A stretch of DNA of 7,591 nt, taken from the NCBI GenBank assembly GCA_016195585.1, contig JACPZJ010000029.1, forward strand, positions 1 to 7,591. The letters run 5' to 3'. Below are positions 4,820 to 7,591 of this stretch, in pieces. This stretch comes from Nitrospirota bacterium (GTDB lineage Bacteria; Nitrospirota; CAKKRA01; 9FT-COMBO-42-15). The notes beneath the pieces are model-generated. The model was not told the DNA's origin, ran no database searches, and saw nothing but the letters and a program-made list of their open reading frames with translations. The first letter of the stretch is position 1; each line of letters opens with the position of its first letter. Position numbers and translations under genes: made by a program.

Positions 4820-6787
4820 TTATTCCTTTTTTGCCTCTTCCTTGTTTTTGTCTGCCAGGCCCTGATCCTTCTTAAACTCTTCCATCTTTTCTTTTTTCTC
4901 TTTTAAGATTGTATCCGCATCCTCACTCTCTTTTATTATATGCGGGGTCAGGAATATCATGAGATTTGTCTTATCCGCTTTTTTTGTCTGGAATTTAAAG
5001 AGCCATCCGAGCAGCGGTATATCTCCCAGCAAGGGAACCTTATGCTCAATAGTAGACTTGTTGTCCCTTATAAGCCCGGCGATTGCTACTGTCTGGGCGT
5101 TTTTAACGACGACCGTTGTGCTTGCCGCCCTCTTTGTTGTTATCGGCCCAACCACACTCGGGTCAAATCCGGCAGCCTCTGCTAAAGCTGATATCTCCTG
5201 ATATATCTCAAGGCTCACATGGTCATCAGATGATATCTGCGGCGTTAATCTGAGGGTAATGCCTATATCCTTTCTCTCTATGGTGGTAAGGGTTACACCG
5301 CCAGCGCCCTGGCTCTTGCCAGTAATAAACGGCACATTCTCTCCCACCATTATCTCTGCCTTCTGATTATCCATCGTAAGAAGATTTGGCGTTGAAAGAA
5401 TATTTACGTCAGTCTCTGATTGTAAAGCCCTCACAAGGGCGCCGATATTTAAATATTCTATACCCCGAAAGGTAAATGTGCCCTTTATGATTCCGACTGC
5501 CAGACCGAGGATATTTGCAAAACCTTCTACACCTGTTGTTGCAGCGCCTATGCCCCCAAAGTTTGTCCCCCCAAAGCTTGTCACCCTGTTATTATTCAAT
5601 CTTTCCACTGACCTGAATTCTATGCCGAGCTCGCGCTGTTTATCAAGGCTTATCTCCATTATTGCTGCCTCTACATAGACCTGTCTCCTTCTAATGTCAA
5701 GCTGCGAAATGACTTCCTTTATGGTCTCATAATCCTGCGGCGATGCGGTTATTACAAGGGCGTTTGTGGCCTTATCCGGTGTAACGAGGACGCCGCTTTC
5801 AAAACTCGGCCGTCCCATCCCTGCTGCCGGGGCGGCGCCGGCCTGTCCCTGTGTCTTTGAGACAATGCCTGTTAAAACCTTTGCTACATCCTCTGCATTG
5901 GCGTTTTTTAAATAATATACATTTATCTGGCCCTTGCCTTTTGGCGGCTCCACATCAAGCGCCTTTATAACATCTGTAAGCTTCTTGATATTGGAAAATG
6001 AATCAGTAATAATCAGGGCGTTAGTCGGCGCATAGGCGATGACATTTCCATCCTTTGAGATCATTGGTTGTATGGTTTTTGTCAGCTCTGCAGGGCTTAC
6101 ATAATTGAGGTGAAATATCTTTGTTAAAAAGCCCTCCCCCTTTATATCCATTTCTTTATCTGATATTACCTTTATACCGCTCTGCCTTACCTGGCTTGAG
6201 GGGATTATCTTTATTACATTATCTGTCTCTACTGCTGTAAAGCCCTTTAATTCAAGGACAGATAAAAACATCTGGTATGCCTCTTCCTTTGATATCCTTG
6301 TAGGAGAGACTATAGTAACCTTCCCCTGAACCTTGTCATCAATAATAAAATTCCTCTTGGTCAGGTCGCTGATAAACTTTGTGAATGCCTGAAGTTCAAT
6401 ATTGTTAAAATTTATGGTGATGTGATTGCCCTCTCTTTTTACCTCAGCGGTGTCTGCTGTTTTTTTTCTGGAAGGCTCTTTTTCTTTTTGAGGGGCAGGC
6501 AATGGCTGTGCTGACTGGCTGCCTGTCTGGCTTGGCGTTGATGCTGAGGCCGCATCTTCAGGTGTTTTAGCAGGCGCCGGAGGTGAAGGGCCTAATGGAG
6601 ATGCCTGTGCGCCCGGCTGGCCTGAAGCTGTCTCTGCTTCTGTCTGAGGCGCCTGGGCAAGGGCTAAAGAAATGTTATCATCTGCATTGAAGATAAAAAT
6701 GCCTTGCGCAAGAAATAATAATACAAGCGCTATCCCGATCCCCCATCCCATCTTTCCTATTTTTGGGCCCATTTTAGTGGCCATCAT
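4820..6787 (-). CDS. gspD: GspD outer-membrane secretin
   Basis: Multimeric outer-membrane channel of the T2SS, 655 residues. A hydrophobic N-terminus at about 13-34 ends in a possible signal peptidase I site (ALA/QA at 42-46). A Pro/Ala/Ser/Gln-rich linker spans 47-110. Then come N0 (about 121-200, ITINFNNIELQAFTKFI), N1 (about 219-280, NYVSPAELTKTIQPMI) and an N3-like domain (about 286-366). The last has YYLKNANAEDVAKVLTGIV and ends TNALVITASPQDYETI-KEVISQLDIRR. The secretin core (about 368-618) starts QVYVEAAIMEI and carries the signature VPLLGDIPLLGWLF (584-597). Compared with PulD-type secretins, one N domain (N2) seems absent, and the Lys/Glu-rich tail (619-655) does not resemble the pilotin-binding S-domain. 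The start ATG overlaps the gspC stop as ATGA; a second ATG follows directly. Confidence 0.97.
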   Translation of the reverse strand: MMATKMGPKIGKMGWGIGIALVLLFLAQGIFIFNADDNISLALAQAPQTEAETASGQPGAQASPLGPSPPAPAKTPEDAASASTPSQTGSQSAQPLPAPQKEKEPSRKKTADTAEVKREGNHITINFNNIELQAFTKFISDLTKRNFIIDDKVQGKVTIVSPTRISKEEAYQMFLSVLELKGFTAVETDNVIKIIPSSQVRQSGIKVISDKEMDIKGEGFLTKIFHLNYVSPAELTKTIQPMISKDGNVIAYAPTNALIITDSFSNIKKLTDVIKALDVEPPKGKGQINVYYLKNANAEDVAKVLTGIVSKTQGQAGAAPAAGMGRPSFESGVLVTPDKATNALVITASPQDYETIKEVISQLDIRRRQVYVEAAIMEISLDKQRELGIEFRSVERLNNNRVTSFGGTNFGGIGAATTGVEGFANILGLAVGIIKGTFTFRGIEYLNIGALVRALQSETDVNILSTPNLLTMDNQKAEIMVGENVPFITGKSQGAGGVTLTTIERKDIGITLRLTPQISSDDHVSLEIYQEISALAEAAGFDPSVVGPITTKRAASTTVVVKNAQTVAIAGLIRDNKSTIEHKVPLLGDIPLLGWLFKFQTKKADKTNLMIFLTPHIIKESEDADTILKEKKEKMEEFKKDQGLADKNKEEAKKE

Positions 6788-7591
6788 CTTATCTCATAGT
6801 TCAGGGATTGCTTTGTTCCATTCCTCACAATATCAACACTAATGCTTTTTTCATCCTTAAGGCTCTGGTAGGTCTGGAAGAATTTATTGGGGTCATCTAT
6901 CTCAACGCCATTTATCCTCTGTATAACATCCCCATTTACAAGCCCGATCTTCTGATAGAGGCTGCTTGGCGTTATCTCAAATATCCTGAAACCTGTGGTC
7001 TTTCCATTATCAATTACAGGAACTACCCTCGCCTGTGTTAACAACTGGTTCATATTCTCAAGGCTGCCTGTAACCTCTCTCTGATCAACGATGAATCTGT
7101 TATCAGAGACCCTTTTAACTGTTGAACCTGCTGCTGCGCCCTTATTGGATGATTTTAGCTCTACAATATTCATATCATCAAAAACCGGGACATCCATTTT
7201 CGCACCATCGGGCATCTTTAGTGTTATGCTCCTATAAGTTATCTTTACAATCTTTGCGCCGTCCTTAATATTCTGGTAGAGTTTATAGACTACCTGTTCC
7301 TTCTCCTCATCAATAATTGCATAGGAGGCGTCCTCGCCCCCTGTAACGGTCCCTATTAATTTAACATCTGCTGCTGTTTTAACAGGTGCGGCACCCTCAC
7401 CCCTTGCACCCGGCGCCTCGCTTCCAAAGAGGTTTTTTTCAAAGATCACAGAATAGTTGTTTATGTTTGCCTTTGGCTCAGGCAATCTTTCCTTTTCTAC
7501 GCTTGCAATAACCATTGGAACAGCCTCTATCTTCTTTGCAAGCATGCTGTCCAACGTATCTGCTGCAATATATGCAGATAGTGCAATCAGC
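6784..7591 (-). CDS. gspC: GspC inner-membrane/secretin connector, partial (5' end beyond window)
   Basis: Inner-membrane protein that connects the T2SS platform to the periplasmic N0 domain of GspD and helps choose substrates. The frame is open to the right edge. Upstream of a TTG at 7552-7554 it still reads LIALSAYIAADT, the end of the expected transmembrane helix, so the true start lies outside the window and the TTG is not it. About 268 residues are visible. After the helix come the homology region (FEKNLFG, then VKLIGTVTGGEDASYAIID and YKLYQNIKDGAKIVKI) and a C-terminal PDZ domain. The PDZ domain spans about the last 80 residues, with GFRIFEITPSSLYQKIGL, NGDVIQRINGVEI and a final SVDIVRNG. 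This PDZ type is typical of most GspC proteins. The stop overlaps the gspD start by 4 bases, so C and D are probably co-translated. Confidence 0.95.
   Translation of the reverse strand, partial: LIALSAYIAADTLDSMLAKKIEAVPMVIASVEKERLPEPKANINNYSVIFEKNLFGSEAPGARGEGAAPVKTAADVKLIGTVTGGEDASYAIIDEEKEQVVYKLYQNIKDGAKIVKITYRSITLKMPDGAKMDVPVFDDMNIVELKSSNKGAAAGSTVKRVSDNRFIVDQREVTGSLENMNQLLTQARVVPVIDNGKTTGFRIFEITPSSLYQKIGLVNGDVIQRINGVEIDDPNKFFQTYQSLKDEKSISVDIVRNGTKQSLNYEIR

Noticed and set aside
7552..7554. TTG as the gspC start
   Set aside because: The frame continues to the window edge with residues of the expected transmembrane helix, so the real start is outside.

Overview
The window lies inside a type II secretion system (T2SS, general secretion pathway) operon. 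All genes are on the minus strand, in the canonical order gspC-gspD-gspE-gspF-gspG-gspH-gspI-gspJ. Transcription runs from the right edge to the left edge. gspC is cut at its 5' end by the right edge and gspJ at its 3' end by the left edge. The remaining assembly genes (gspK, gspL, gspM) would be expected beyond the left edge, but are not seen here. There is no sign of a separate, undescribed system.

The host must be a diderm bacterium, because a secretin (GspD) and a GspC that bridges the inner membrane to it are both present. Base composition is moderate to slightly AT-rich by eye. ATA (Ile) and AGG (Arg) codons are common, and several starts are GTG. Together with the repeat-laden spacers, this resembles Nitrospirota- or Desulfobacterota-like environmental genomes. 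That placement is a low-confidence inference, since no marker gene is present.

Layout from right to left (direction of transcription): gspC (6784-7591, partial) overlaps gspD (4820-6787) by 4 bases as ATGA. gspE (3100-4806) follows after 13 bases and gspF (1881-3098) after 1 base. A 203-base spacer with four different hairpins or palindromes then precedes gspG (1237-1677). gspH (720-1265) overlaps gspG by 29 bases. A 72-base spacer made largely of a 7-base-period repeat and a small hairpin precedes gspI (252-647), and gspJ (1-259, partial) overlaps gspI by 8 bases.

How the parts work together (family knowledge): GspE is the cytoplasmic ATPase and GspF the inner-membrane platform. They drive assembly of a periplasmic pseudopilus made of GspG, with GspH, GspI and GspJ as minor tip subunits. 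The pseudopilus pushes folded exoproteins through the GspD outer-membrane secretin, and GspC links GspD to the inner-membrane platform.

The most unusual points are these. An imperfect inverted repeat of heptamers at the gspH/gspI junction supplies the start codon, the ribosome binding region and the odd hydrophobic leader of GspI. A 12-base sequence is repeated just upstream of the prepilin cleavage sites of gspH and gspI, but in different reading frames. Repeat hairpins are clustered in the gspF-gspG gap. GspD seems to lack one periplasmic N domain (N2) and carries a long low-complexity linker before N0.
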